NCBI GenBank assembly: GCA_035384965.1
Contig: DAOOJE010000001.1
Coordinates: 290,826-354,825, forward strand
Source: JAAYVZ01 sp035384965
GTDB lineage: Bacteria; Acidobacteriota; Thermoanaerobaculia; Thermoanaerobaculales; Thermoanaerobaculaceae
DNA: 64,000 nucleotides
Direction: 5' to 3'
The notes beneath the pieces were generated by a model. The model was not told the DNA's origin, made no database searches, and saw nothing but the letters and a program-made list of their open reading frames with translations. Both the position numbers and the translations under genes were made by a program. This document shows positions 1-8,448 of the stretch, one piece after another (within the stretch, counting starts at the first letter, position 1; each line of letters begins with the position of its first letter).

Positions 1-1
1 G

Positions 2-1051
2 GAGCGAGACGCGCTCGCGCTCGAGATCGAGGCCACTCGCATCGCCCTTGCACAGCTCGAGGACGGCGTGGTTCTGCTCGATCGCAGCGAGCGGGTGCGC
101 TTCGCCAACCCGGCTGCGGTGGCGCTGCTGGGACACGAGCTCCCGGCTGGCCGGCCTCTCGTGGAGGCGGTGCGCGCCCCCGAGGTGCTCTCGCTGGTGC
201 GTGACGTGCTGATTTCGGGCCGCACCCGGCACACCACTGCCTCGGCCGGGGGCCGCGAGCTGCTGCTGCGGGCGAGCGCGTTCGAGGACCGGGCGCCGGC
301 GGTGGCGGTCGTCATCCGCGACATGAGCGGCCAGCGCAACCTCGAGCGGGCCCGGAGGGCGCTGGTGGCGGACCTGGCGCACGAGCTGCGCACGCCCCTG
401 ACCGTGCTGGGCGGCCTCGCCGAGGAAATGCGCCTCGACCAGGCGGTCGACCCCGACCTGCTCGCCACCCTCGATCGGCAGGTGCGCCGACTCGGCACCT
501 TCGCGAAGGAACTCGAGGACCTGGCTCGCATCGAGTCCGGGCAGGTGGCGCTCACGCCCTCGGAAGTCGATTTGCTCGTGCTCGCCCGCGAAGTGGCCGC
601 CGATCACCGGCACGCGGCGGACGCGGCGGGGGTCGCGCTGGAGGTGGACGGCACCGGCGCCGTCGTGACCACCGACCGCGAGCGGCTCGCGCAGGTACTC
701 TCGAACCTGCTCGACAACGCGATCCGGTACAACCGTCCGGGCGGCCAGGTGCGGATCGCCGTCGCGGCCGAGGCGGAGGGGGCCCGGATCCGCGTCGACG
801 ATACCGGCCTGGGGATCCCGGCGGCCGACGTGCCGCTCGTCTTCCAGCGCTTCTACCGCGTCCACCGCGGCGGCGCCCGGCACGGCAGCGGGCTGGGGCT
901 GGCCATCGTCAAGCACCTCGTCCAGGCGCTCGGAGGGACGGTCCAGCTCGCTTCGCAGGAAGGCCAGGGCACGCAGGTCGCGGTGGCGCTGCCGGCGACG
1001 CCGCCGAGCTCGCTCAGTCCTCCGGCGGCTCGCCGCCCGGAGCCATCTTGA
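2..1051 (+). CDS. Sensor histidine kinase, PhoR-type (5' partial)
   Basis: The frame is open to the left edge, so the N-terminus (probably membrane sensor segments) is missing; the GTG at 68 is unlikely to be the real start because coding-like sequence continues upstream. The visible part begins with a PAS-like segment (DGVVLLDRS...RFANPAAVALLG), then a HisKA domain with H-box AHELRTPL, and a HATPase domain with N-box NLLDNAIRYN, G1 box DTGLGIP, F-box-like FYRVHRG and G2 box GSGLGLAIVKHL. It should autophosphorylate on the H-box histidine and pass phosphate to a response regulator, likely encoded just left of the window. Its 3' end overlaps the convergent rtcB by 38 bp. Family is certain; the signal sensed is unknown. 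Confidence 0.93.
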   Translation, partial: ERDALALEIEATRIALAQLEDGVVLLDRSERVRFANPAAVALLGHELPAGRPLVEAVRAPEVLSLVRDVLISGRTRHTTASAGGRELLLRASAFEDRAPAVAVVIRDMSGQRNLERARRALVADLAHELRTPLTVLGGLAEEMRLDQAVDPDLLATLDRQVRRLGTFAKELEDLARIESGQVALTPSEVDLLVLAREVAADHRHAADAAGVALEVDGTGAVVTTDRERLAQVLSNLLDNAIRYNRPGGQVRIAVAAEAEGARIRVDDTGLGIPAADVPLVFQRFYRVHRGGARHGSGLGLAIVKHLVQALGGTVQLASQEGQGTQVAVALPATPPSSLSPPAARRPEPS

Positions 1052-2426
1052 CGAGGCGCGGCGAGAAACGGGCGAGCGGCTCCACGAGGTCGGCCTGCGC
1101 CGCCATGACCTCGTCGATGTCCTTGTACGCCATCGGCACCTCATCGAGACCGGCCGACAGCAGCGTGACACCGGCGGCGCGCAGCACCCGCTTGACGTCC
1201 TCCCAGGTGTAGACCTGCCTGGCCCTTGCGCGGCTCATCCGGCGCCCGGCCCCGTGCGATGCGGAGTCGAGCGAAGCCGGCTCGCCGCGTCCCCGCACCA
1301 CGTACCCCGGGGTTGCCATCGATCCGGGAATGATGCCGACCGCACCGCGCCCTGCCGGGGTGGCGCCCTTGCGGTGCACGACCACCTCCCGCTCGCTGCC
1401 GTCGGGCAGGCGGTGGCGCTCGCGCCAGGCGAAGTTGTGATGGTTTTCGATCTCCAGGAGCGAACCGCACCGCAGCGCCCGCAGCATGTGGTGGTGAATG
1501 AGTTCGTGATTGGCCGCTGCGTACAGGCCCATGAGCTCCATGGCCGCCCAGTACTCCTGCCCGGCGTGCGAGTCGAGGTCGAGCCACGCCAGGTGCGCCA
1601 TTTCCTTCGGCAGCTCCGGGTGGAACGAGCGAGCCAGCTCGCTGAAGTGACGCGCCACCTCGTTGCCGGTGCCCCGCGAGCCGGAGTGGGACAGCAGCGC
1701 CAGATACTCCCCCGGCTCGAGGCCGAGCCCGGCGTCCCAGAGCTCGAGCACGCCGAACTCGACGAAGTGATTGCCGGAGCCCGAGGTGCCGAGCTGGCTC
1801 CACGCCTTGTCCTTGAGGCGCTCTGTGACGCGCGAGACCGACCAGTCGCGGTCCATGACCTCGTGCTGGCGGCGGTCGTGGAAGGTGGCACCGACCCCGA
1901 ACCGCGTCTCCCGCTCGAGCGCCGAGACCAGAGCCGCCGGCTTGCGCTCGAGGGCCTGCACGGGGAGGTCCAGGACGGTCATCCTCATCCGGCAGGCGAT
2001 GTCCACCCCCACGGCGAACGGAATGACCGCGCCGTCAGTGGCGAGCACGCCGCCGATCGGCAGACCGTACCCCTGGTGCGCGTCGGGCATGAGCGCCCCC
2101 GCCAGCGCGATCGGCAAGCTGCAAGCGTTGGCCATTTGTTGCAGGGCCGTCTCCTCATGCCCGCTTCCCCAGATCCGGTACGGCGCCGGCCCCTGGCGCG
2201 GGACGCGGGGGCGGGCCGCCGGCTCCGCTGCCGCAATGGCCCGTGCCAGCTCGCCCCAAATCGGGTCTTCAACGAAGCGGTCGGGGTGCGCCACGAGGGT
2301 GCGCAGGTCGCCGAGGATGCCGAGCTCGCCGTGCCCTGCCTGGCGCGCTGCGGCGATGGCGCTCCGCGCCAGGCCGATGCACGGCCCGCGGGGGATCCCG
2401 AGCCTCGTGAGATCACGCGTCTTCAT
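1014..2426 (-). CDS. rtcB: RtcB family RNA ligase
   Basis: 470 aa, in the normal range for RtcB, which joins 2',3'-cyclic phosphate (or 3'-phosphate) and 5'-OH RNA ends using GTP and Mn2+. Family blocks are visible in order: MPDAHQGYGLPIGG, GVDIACRM with a metal ligand, GTSGSGNHFVEF, HSGSRGTGN, an HHNFAW segment, GATPAG, GIIPGSMATPGYVV, and the SHGAGRRMSR block that carries the guanylylated histidine. The ATG at 2426 is preceded by a strong GGGAGGGGAGGG ribosome site. There is no archease or rtcA neighbour, so the physiological role (RNA repair rather than tRNA splicing) is an inference from bacterial relatives. Confidence 0.95.
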   Translation of the reverse strand: MKTRDLTRLGIPRGPCIGLARSAIAAARQAGHGELGILGDLRTLVAHPDRFVEDPIWGELARAIAAAEPAARPRVPRQGPAPYRIWGSGHEETALQQMANACSLPIALAGALMPDAHQGYGLPIGGVLATDGAVIPFAVGVDIACRMRMTVLDLPVQALERKPAALVSALERETRFGVGATFHDRRQHEVMDRDWSVSRVTERLKDKAWSQLGTSGSGNHFVEFGVLELWDAGLGLEPGEYLALLSHSGSRGTGNEVARHFSELARSFHPELPKEMAHLAWLDLDSHAGQEYWAAMELMGLYAAANHELIHHHMLRALRCGSLLEIENHHNFAWRERHRLPDGSEREVVVHRKGATPAGRGAVGIIPGSMATPGYVVRGRGEPASLDSASHGAGRRMSRARARQVYTWEDVKRVLRAAGVTLLSAGLDEVPMAYKDIDEVMAAQADLVEPLARFSPRLVKMAPGGEPPED

Positions 2427-2533
2427 CTCGCCCTCCCCTCCCGAGGGACTCGCCGGCGGCGCGGATCACCGCGTCGCCCGCTCGCGCCGGACGCCCATAC
2501 ATGGCCCGGCTCGCCAGGCCGGGGATCGAAGCG

Positions 2534-2820
2534 TTAGCGACTCGCCGGCAGGCGCCGCAGGACGGCTTCGGGGTCGTGGTCGAACGTCTCCTTGCAGTGC
2601 GCCGAGCACAGGTGAAAGGTGTACCCGGCGTGCACCGAGGCGTGCTCCGGCGAACCGTCCATGCCCAGACCGCAGACGGCACACCGGTGCACGACGCGAT
2701 CGGCCTGGCCGTCGGCCAGGTCGGCGGCAGCCAGCACGGCCGCAGCAACCGGCGGCGCTGTTTTTTCCCCCCGCACGAGACCACGAAGGCAACGCACAGC
2801 AGCACCAGCACGACACGCAT
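2534..2820 (-). CDS. Small lipoprotein with YHS/TRASH-like metal-binding domain, frameshifted
   Basis: Two overlapping frames together make one sensible protein. The first starts at ATG 2820, after a G-rich ribosome site, and encodes a lipoprotein signal (MRVVLVLLCVAFVVSC, Cys-16 as lipid site). The second encodes the mature domain CAVCGLGMDGSPEHASVHAG...FHLCSAHCKETFDHDPEAVL, a Cys-rich fold resembling YHS/TRASH metal-binding domains. They join at a G6A6 tract (2761-2772 on the plus strand), where one extra base or a -1 slip is needed. Read alone, the second frame could start at ATG 2797 but would then lack a signal peptide. The cause may be sequencing error, mutation or slippage. The function, perhaps periplasmic metal binding, is only inferred. 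Confidence 0.6.
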
Positions 2821-2892
2821 GACACCCCCCCTGCCGGACGGCCCGGCACGTTTCGAGCTTATCAGACCCCCCCGCCCCGCCCGGTGCATGCC

Positions 2893-2898
2893 GGTATA
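2893..2898 (+). promoter_or_regulatory. -10-like element of selD
   Basis: TATACT lies 15 nt before the selD ATG. No Shine-Dalgarno is visible between it and the start, so the mRNA is predicted to be leaderless. No convincing -35 was found. Confidence 0.45.
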
Positions 2899-2907
2899 CT
2901 GACAGCC

Positions 2908-3951
2908 ATGACGCGCGAGGAGCTCGTCAAGCTCACGCACCTCGTGACATGCGCCGGTTGAGCCTCCAAGCTGGGTCCGGCGGACCTGCGGGCGGTGCTG
3001 GAAGGACTCCCCGAGGTGAGCGATCCCCGGCTGCTCGTGGGCACCGGCACGTTCGACGACGGTGCTGTGCTCAGGCTCTCCGACGAGCTGGCGCTCGTGC
3101 AGTCCGTCGACTTCTTCACCCCGATCGTCGATGACCCGTTCGACTTCGGGCGCATCGCCGCGGCCAACTCGCTTTCCGACCTCTACGCGATGGGCGCCGA
3201 GCCGTTGTGCGCCATGGCCGTCTGCGCCTTTCCGAAGGGCACGCTGCCGCTCGAGGTCCTGCACCGCATCCTGGCCGGCGGCCTCGCGGTGTGCGCAGCC
3301 GAGGGCGTGGTGCCGATGGGCGGCCACACGGTCAAGGGACCCGAGCTCACGTACGGCCTCGCCGTCACCGGCACGGTGCACCCATCGCGCGTGCTCACCA
3401 ACGCCGGCGCCCTGCCGGGCGACGCGCTCGTGCTGACCAAGCCGATCGGCACCGGCGTGCTGTCCACGGCGGTCAAGCAGGAGCGGCTCGACCCCGACGC
3501 CGCCCGGACACTCGTCGACACCATGGCCGCGACCAACCGCGCCGCCTCGCGGGCCTGCCGCGAGGTCGGCGTGCATGCGCTCACCGACGTCACCGGCTTC
3601 GGCCTGCTGGGCCACGCTCTCGAGCTGGCGGCGGCTTCCCGGGTGGCCATCGAGATCGACGCCGCTGCGGTGCCGCTGCTCCCCGGCGCGCGGGAAGCGG
3701 CGCTCGCCGGCGCGATTCCGGGCGGGCTCGTCGCCAACCGCGCCTGGGTGGCCGACAAGGTCCGGCTGCTCGAAGTCGAGGACGTGGCGGCGCAGCTGCT
3801 GTGCGACCCGCAAACCTCGGGGGGGCTGCTCGCCGCCCTGGCGCCGGCCGACGCCCCCGCTCTCGTCGCTGCGTGCGCCCGAAGCGGCGTGGGTGCCAGC
3901 GTGGTCGGCCGCGCCGTGGAGGGCGAGCCCGGTACCGCCGTGGTCCGCTGA
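2908..3951 (+). CDS. selD: Selenophosphate synthase, selenocysteine-containing
   Basis: 347 aa if the in-frame TGA at 2959-2961 is read as selenocysteine (residue 18). SelD makes selenophosphate from selenide and ATP, the Se donor for Sec-tRNA. Translation from ATG 2908 gives TREELVKLTHLVTCAG-U-ASKLGPADL, matching the family active-site block (usually ..CAGCAAKL.. or ..CAGUAAKL..) with the catalytic position encoded by TGA. Downstream blocks are typical: GTFDDGAVL, VDFFTPIVDDPF, AANSLSDLYAMGAEP, GGHTVKGPE, LTKPIGTGVL, DVTGFGLLGHALEL and DPQTSGGLL. A conventional caller would stop at 2961 or start at GTG 2995 and lose the active site. A SECIS-like hairpin follows the TGA. The genome should therefore encode SelA/SelB/SelC elsewhere. 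Confidence 0.95.
2962..3005 (+). promoter_or_regulatory. Bacterial SECIS-like element in selD
   Basis: Directly after the TGA, GGTCC (2974-2978) pairs with GGACC (2982-2986) around a GGC loop, about 18 nt from the codon, which suits SelB-dependent bacterial SECIS elements. A lower stem can form between 2963-2971 and 2997-3005 with single-base bulges on each side. Structure is by eye; function is inferred from position. Confidence 0.65.
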
Positions 3952-4060
3952 CGGGGCAAGAAATCACACGCCGGAGCCTTGCCGGCGCCTTGCCGCCCCG
4001 CCCAGAAGAACTCTCTTTTCGACCGGGCGGGAGGAGGCGAACTTTCGGGCTGCCGAGGGG

Positions 4061-4402
4061 TCAGGAAGAAAACGAGGCGACGGCGTCGGCCTCCTGCTCG
4101 TAGACCTCGAGCAGCGGAAGTACCTGCGAGAGGTGGAGGGTATGGCGCACCCGGTCGCCAAGGCGCACCAGCTTGACGGAGGCGCCCAGCTTGCGGGCCT
4201 GCTTCCAGCCTGCCACCAGCTCGCCGATCCCGGAGGAGTCGAGGCGCCCCACCTTGGAGAGGTCGATCACGATCTTCTTCCACCCCTCCGCGAGCACCTC
4301 CGCCATCACCTCGCCCAGCACCTCGTCGCCATCCCCGACCACCAGGTTGCCGGCCAGTTCGAGGATGATGACGTCGTCTTTCTTCTTGGCGTCCACCCGC
4401 AT
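4061..4402 (-). CDS. STAS-domain protein, anti-sigma factor antagonist-like
   Basis: 113 aa, a single SpoIIAA-like STAS domain: an N-terminal strand DDVIILELAGNLV, then KKIVIDLSKVGRLDSSGIGEL, with the Ser pair of DSSG at the position phosphorylated by anti-sigma kinases in this family. It would act as a phosphorylation-controlled partner switch, but no HPK-like anti-sigma kinase or sigma factor gene is adjacent. The Gly-Trp and LRLGDR-type C-terminal helices are normal. It lies 9 bp after the ANKH-like gene on the same strand, yet has its own -10-like TAGAAT 12 nt upstream of the ATG, so it may be transcribed separately as a leaderless mRNA. Confidence 0.85.
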   Translation of the reverse strand: MRVDAKKKDDVIILELAGNLVVGDGDEVLGEVMAEVLAEGWKKIVIDLSKVGRLDSSGIGELVAGWKQARKLGASVKLVRLGDRVRHTLHLSQVLPLLEVYEQEADAVASFSS

Positions 4403-4408
4403 GGTGCG

Positions 4409-4414
4409 ATTCTA
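4409..4414 (-). promoter_or_regulatory. -10-like element of the STAS gene
   Basis: TAGAAT on the minus strand begins 12 nt before the ATG and overlaps the stop codon of the upstream transporter gene. No Shine-Dalgarno follows. Confidence 0.4.
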
Positions 4415-5749
4415 CCTCACGGCAAGCACTGGAGCCGTGGGCTCACCCCGGCAGCCGCCGGCGGCGGCCCGACACAGCACGAGGGCGGCGCCGAGGCGGC
4501 CCACCAGCATGGCGGCGGCGGCCGCCACCGCGCCCACGAGGCCGAGCCAGCTCGTGGCTGCCCAGATGAGCAGGGCGATCCCGCTCACCTCGATGGCGGT
4601 GGCCCAGGTGATCGGCGGGGTGCGGCGAGCGAGCACGAGCAGCGCCCGCTGGAAGCTCACCAGCACCTCGAGGGCCGGCAGCAGCGCCAGCAGGCGCAGC
4701 GGCGCGATCGCGAAGCTCGCCAGCTCGGGGCGCAGCCCGGCCACACCCCCCAGCCACAGGCGTGACAGGGGCGTGAACGCCACCAGCGCCAGCCCGCCAG
4801 CGCTCGCCACGGCCAGCAGCGTCCCGAAGGAAGCCAGCGGCTTCCGCCCGCTGCCGTCGTCCCCCACGAGCGCGATGCAGGTTTCCTGGAAGGCGAGACC
4901 GGCGCTCCGGAAGACGAAGGCGAACCCCGTGACCACCGGCAGCACGGCGAGCGACTCGAGCGCCATGCGGCTGTGCGCGACGAGGAAGGTGACGAGGGGG
5001 TGGACGCCGATGGTCAGGATCGAGGTGAGGGCGAGGGGCAGGTAAAAGCGCGCAATGGCCGCCGGGCCGAGTGGCTGCCCGCCCGGCGCCGGCTCGCTGG
5101 CCGCCACCTCGCGCACCGCGCACGCGGCCCACAGCCGCGTTGCCGCCGCCTCCAGCACCACCCCGGCCGAGAGCGCGAGCGCCCCCACCGCCGCGCCCGG
5201 CCAGGCGGCAACGGCGTACGCCGCCAAGGCGGTCGCGGCCATGCCCGCAAGCCGCGTGACCGTCCCGTACGCGACCCGCCGCGTCTGGCCCCGGCGGATG
5301 AGCACCCCCTGGTAGAAGCGTCGGTAGCCGATGGCTGCGGGCCACGGCAGCAGCAGCGCCGTGGCACGGAGGGCAAGGCGCGTCACGTCCTCCGGCAACC
5401 CCAGGAGGCTGCGCGCCACGAAGGAGAACACCGGCGGCACGAGCAGCAGCAGCATGACGGCCGTCACGCCGCCGTTGAGCGCCAGGGAGAAGCGCCGCAG
5501 GGCGCCGAGCGACTGGCGATCGCGCACGAGGGCGGTGGCCGCGCTCATCATCATGATCACCGGCGCCTCGATGAGCATGGCGAAGGCAATGGCCACGCCC
5601 CACGCGGCCAGGTTGAGCTTGGGCTCGGGCAGACGGGCGATGAGCGCGGCGATGAAGGGGCCTTCCGCCGCCATCATCAGCCAGGTGGCGGCGAGCGGCG
5701 CCCAGAACCGGGCGATGCGTCCGGCGGCAAGAGGAGGGACCGAGAGCAT
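4412..5749 (-). CDS. ANKH-like (progressive ankylosis) MOP-superfamily transporter
   Basis: 445 aa with about 12 hydrophobic segments. The N-terminus (FWAPLAATWLMMAAEGPFIAALIARLP, then a long stretch with IEAPVIMMMSAATALVRDR) resembles bacterial relatives of the ANK/ANKH exporter family more than classical MATE drug pumps: the paired ...EGPFI... and IEAPVIM.../ATALVRD signatures are those I associate with this group. Vertebrate ANKH mediates nucleotide/citrate/pyrophosphate efflux; the bacterial substrate is unknown. Internal two-fold similarity of the MOP superfamily is expected. The minus-strand neighbour downstream is the STAS gene. A generic MATE or polysaccharide flippase is the alternative. 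Confidence 0.7.
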   Translation of the reverse strand: MLSVPPLAAGRIARFWAPLAATWLMMAAEGPFIAALIARLPEPKLNLAAWGVAIAFAMLIEAPVIMMMSAATALVRDRQSLGALRRFSLALNGGVTAVMLLLLVPPVFSFVARSLLGLPEDVTRLALRATALLLPWPAAIGYRRFYQGVLIRRGQTRRVAYGTVTRLAGMAATALAAYAVAAWPGAAVGALALSAGVVLEAAATRLWAACAVREVAASEPAPGGQPLGPAAIARFYLPLALTSILTIGVHPLVTFLVAHSRMALESLAVLPVVTGFAFVFRSAGLAFQETCIALVGDDGSGRKPLASFGTLLAVASAGGLALVAFTPLSRLWLGGVAGLRPELASFAIAPLRLLALLPALEVLVSFQRALLVLARRTPPITWATAIEVSGIALLIWAATSWLGLVGAVAAAAAMLVGRLGAALVLCRAAAGGCRGEPTAPVLAVR

Positions 5750-5862
5750 TCGAGTGCGCGCCCGCGCCTCGGCGGTCGCGCCGGGGAGGATAACCCGCCC
5801 GAGCCCGCGCCGCGTTCCCTTTTGTCCGCCGACCGTGTACCCTCTGGGGCAGGGAGGCGGAC

Positions 5863-6021
5863 ATGAGCCGCGAGGTGGTGCTCAAGGTCAACGGCGAGCT
5901 GATCAGGATGAACGCCTTCGTGCAGGCCGCGCTGGCTGGCGTGCTGACCGGGTTTCTCTCGGCCCTCGACGAGGTGCCGGAGCCTGTGCGCGAGATCGAG
6001 GTGTCGATCAGCGAGCGGTAG
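5863..6021 (+). CDS. Small conserved-looking hypothetical protein, 52 aa
   Basis: ATG 5863 follows a good ribosome site (AGGGAGGCGGAC) and a -10-like TACCCT 26 nt upstream. The product reads SREVVLKVNGELIRMN, then a hydrophobic helix FVQAALAGVLTGFLSALDEV, then PEPVREIEVSISER. The two short strands around a helix and G/C-rich third positions look coding. It stands alone between a divergent transporter and a convergent methyltransferase. No family recognised; I infer a small soluble or membrane-peripheral protein. Confidence 0.6.
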   Translation: MSREVVLKVNGELIRMNAFVQAALAGVLTGFLSALDEVPEPVREIEVSISER

Positions 6022-6089
6022 CGCGAGCCGAAAGCGGCGGGCCAGCGCGCGAAAGGTCGCCTTTCCGGCGGGCCCGGTCTCGCCGGTCC

Positions 6090-6947
6090 TCAGGGCCGAG
6101 CCGGGGGATCGAAGACCGGAAAGACGCGCTCCGCAAGAGTCCCGCCCGGCCGGCGGTCGGCATCGGTGAGAGGCGGAACATCCGGACCCGGCCGGCGCCC
6201 GACGTACTCGGAAAAGAGGCCCAGCACGAGGGTGCGCTGCACCCGCACGAAGCCGGCGTCGTGGAGAGCCTGCAGGATGCGCTCGGGCGGCACGCACGCC
6301 TGGATCGTCTCCCAGAAGTAGCGCATGAGCAGCCTGGCGTCGCGGTTGCGAGTGAACACCCCGGTGAAGAACGGCACTACCCACTTGAGATACGCTCGCA
6401 GCAACCCGCGCCCGAGGGCGTTGGCAGGGCGCGTCAGCTCGAGGATGCACACCCGGCCGCCGGGCCTGAGCACGCGCAGGAACTCGCGAAACGTCACGGT
6501 CAGGTCCTCGAGGTGGCGCAGGGCGTACCCCATGCTCACGAAGTCGACGCTGCCGTCGCGCAGCGGAATCCGCTCCCCAAAGCCCAGCACCGCCGGAACG
6601 CCGAGCTGGCGCCGGGCCTCGCGCAGCATCCCGGGGCTGGGGTCGAGCCCCGTGACGAGCGAGGCCCGCCCGACGACGGTGATCGCCTCGCGGGCCACGA
6701 GGCCCGTGCCGATCGCCACGTCGAGCACCCTCATCCCCTCGGTGAGGCCGGCCCGCCCGAGGGCCTGCCGGCGGTACCACGGGCCCGAGCCGAAGCCGAT
6801 GAGGCGCTCGATGCGGTCGTACGACGGTGCGGTGCTGTCGAAAAGGTGCTGGACGAACTGCGGCCGTGCGGAGGCGTCTCGGTAGTAGTCGCGCAGGACC
6901 GGATGGGGTGCCAGCTTGCCGGGAGCGGTGCGGTCGGTGTCGCTCAC
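6090..6947 (-). CDS. UbiE/MenG-type class I SAM methyltransferase
   Basis: 285 aa from GTG 6947. The SAM-binding motif I is VLDVAIGTGLVA, followed by LVTGLDPSPGML, the post-motif FGERIPLRDGSVDFVSMGYALRHLEDL (matching the UbiE/MenG signature ...D.. .GLRN..D), and the LRPGGRVCILELTRP block. These indicate C-methylation of a demethylmenaquinone- or ubiquinone-like quinone. About 30 extra residues at each end distinguish it from compact MenG. ATG 6959 is possible, but it sits inside the -10-like TATGCT; the GTG lies 13 nt from that element, fitting the leaderless pattern seen at other genes here. No menaquinone cluster is nearby, so the exact substrate is uncertain. Confidence 0.85.
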   Translation of the reverse strand: MSDTDRTAPGKLAPHPVLRDYYRDASARPQFVQHLFDSTAPSYDRIERLIGFGSGPWYRRQALGRAGLTEGMRVLDVAIGTGLVAREAITVVGRASLVTGLDPSPGMLREARRQLGVPAVLGFGERIPLRDGSVDFVSMGYALRHLEDLTVTFREFLRVLRPGGRVCILELTRPANALGRGLLRAYLKWVVPFFTGVFTRNRDARLLMRYFWETIQACVPPERILQALHDAGFVRVQRTLVLGLFSEYVGRRPGPDVPPLTDADRRPGGTLAERVFPVFDPPARP

Positions 6948-6954
6948 GAGCGCA

Positions 6955-6960
6955 AGCATA
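6955..6960 (-). promoter_or_regulatory. Extended -10 of the methyltransferase
   Basis: TGC-TATGCT on the minus strand, 13 nt before GTG 6947. It overlaps the alternative ATG, arguing against that start. Confidence 0.45.
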
Positions 6961-7013
6961 GCAGGGGCACGGCCCGCTGCCCGTCTGCCCTTGCGCGGGC
7001 GGGACCGGACGTG

Positions 7014-7019
7014 TACGCT
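7014..7019 (+). promoter_or_regulatory. -10-like element of the amidase operon
   Basis: TACGCT lies 16 nt before ATG 7030. No Shine-Dalgarno is present between them. It may drive amidase-gerMN-murI. Confidence 0.35.
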
Positions 7020-7029
7020 CCCGCTCCGA

Positions 7030-8448
7030 ATGAGGTCACGGTCGGGCTCCGCTCGCGCCATCGTCCGGCTCGCGCTTGTGCTGGCGGCGGCGCCGCTGCT
7101 TGCCGCGCCCGGGCTCGCCGTCCCGGTGACCACGCCGCAAGGGCCGGTCGAGGTGGCGGTGCGCGGCGATCTCATCGATATCCTGGCGTTGCTCCGGCTC
7201 ACCGGCGCCGAGGTCGGTTATGCGCCGGCCGCCGGCTCGTTCACCGCCACGCTCGGCGATTTCGAGGTGCAGTTCACCCCCGGCGGCAGCCTCGCCGTCG
7301 CCGACGGGCGCCTGCTCACCTTGCCCGGCCCGCTGCGCCAGATCGGGGACAGCGTGTTCGGCTCGTTTGGCACCGCCAGCGCTCTCCTCACCCCGCTCGG
7401 CTGGTCGCTGGCCGGATCGCCGGCCGCCCCCGTTCTCGACAGGACCGTGTCGCGCGAGCGCTTGATCCTCACCGTGGTGCGCGCCGAGGGCGGCGTGATG
7501 GTGGTGGTCGGCGGCACCACGCGGCGCCCTCGGGTGAGCACGGCAGCGGGCGCGGTGACGCTCCAGTTCACCGTGCCCATCGAGCTCGGGGCCCCCTTGC
7601 CACACGCCGAAGAGCTGCGCGGCGCCGAGGTGGCCGGGGATGCCATCACGCTCCGGCTCGCCCCCGACCAGGAAGTGGCCTCGACCTACACGCTCGAGGA
7701 TCCGCCGCGCTTCGTCATCCGGCTCCAGAAGGTGCAGCCGGTGACCGGCGTGGTACAGCAGCCCCACGGACCGGTGGTGGTCATCGACCCTGGCCACGGC
7801 GGCGAGGACCTCGGGGCCCAGTCAGCGTCGGGCGCAGCAGAAAAGGACATCGTGCTGGCCGTGGCGCGCGCCACGGCGGCGCGGCTGCAGGCCGCCGGCA
7901 TCACCGCCCGGCTGACGCGCGAGCGGGACGAGGCGATCGGGCTCGGCGAGCGCACCGCCATGGCCAACCGGCTGCAAGCCGTCGCTTTCGTCTCGATCCA
8001 CGTCAACGCCTCGCCGGCACGCAGTGCCCGCGGCGCAGAAACGTACTTCATGAGCGCGAACGCCTCCGACACCCAGGCGGCGCAGTCGGCGGCGCGCGAG
8101 AACGTGGGCGCCAGCGAGGACGCTGTGCAACTCATCCTCTGGGACCTCGCGTACGTCGCCAACCTCAACGCCTCGGCGCGGCTCGCCCGCACCATCCAGG
8201 AGCGGCTCAACGCGTTGCAGGACATCAAGGACCGCGGCGTCAGGCAGGCGCCGTTCGTGGTCCTGACCGGCGCCACGATGCCGGCGGCGCTGGTCGAGCT
8301 GGGCTTCATCTCCAACCCGGAGGAGGCGGTCCGCCTCCAGACCGCCGAGACCCAGGACCAGCTCGCCGCGGCGCTGGCCGAGGCGATCGCCGAGTTCGTC
8401 CGCACGCCCGGCGCGGACGCCGCCGCCACCCCGGCGGGAACGCCGTGA
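7030..8448 (+). CDS. N-acetylmuramoyl-L-alanine amidase (Amidase_3), exported
   Basis: 472 aa. A signal peptide (RSRSGSARAIVRLALVLAAAPLLAAPGLA) precedes a long N-terminal domain (about 35-240) with copper-amine-oxidase-like/AMIN-like beta segments, then the zinc amidase domain from about 245. Zn ligands and catalytic residues are visible: VVVIDPGHGGEDLGA (His), AAEKDIVL (Glu), FVSIHVNAS (His) and the catalytic Glu in ALVELGFISNPEE. It hydrolyses the amide between MurNAc and the stem peptide in the periplasm. The start was set at ATG 7030 because the signal peptide begins there. The stop overlaps the next start as GTGA, so it heads a translationally coupled operon. Confidence 0.93.
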   Translation: MRSRSGSARAIVRLALVLAAAPLLAAPGLAVPVTTPQGPVEVAVRGDLIDILALLRLTGAEVGYAPAAGSFTATLGDFEVQFTPGGSLAVADGRLLTLPGPLRQIGDSVFGSFGTASALLTPLGWSLAGSPAAPVLDRTVSRERLILTVVRAEGGVMVVVGGTTRRPRVSTAAGAVTLQFTVPIELGAPLPHAEELRGAEVAGDAITLRLAPDQEVASTYTLEDPPRFVIRLQKVQPVTGVVQQPHGPVVVIDPGHGGEDLGAQSASGAAEKDIVLAVARATAARLQAAGITARLTRERDEAIGLGERTAMANRLQAVAFVSIHVNASPARSARGAETYFMSANASDTQAAQSAARENVGASEDAVQLILWDLAYVANLNASARLARTIQERLNALQDIKDRGVRQAPFVVLTGATMPAALVELGFISNPEEAVRLQTAETQDQLAAALAEAIAEFVRTPGADAAATPAGTP

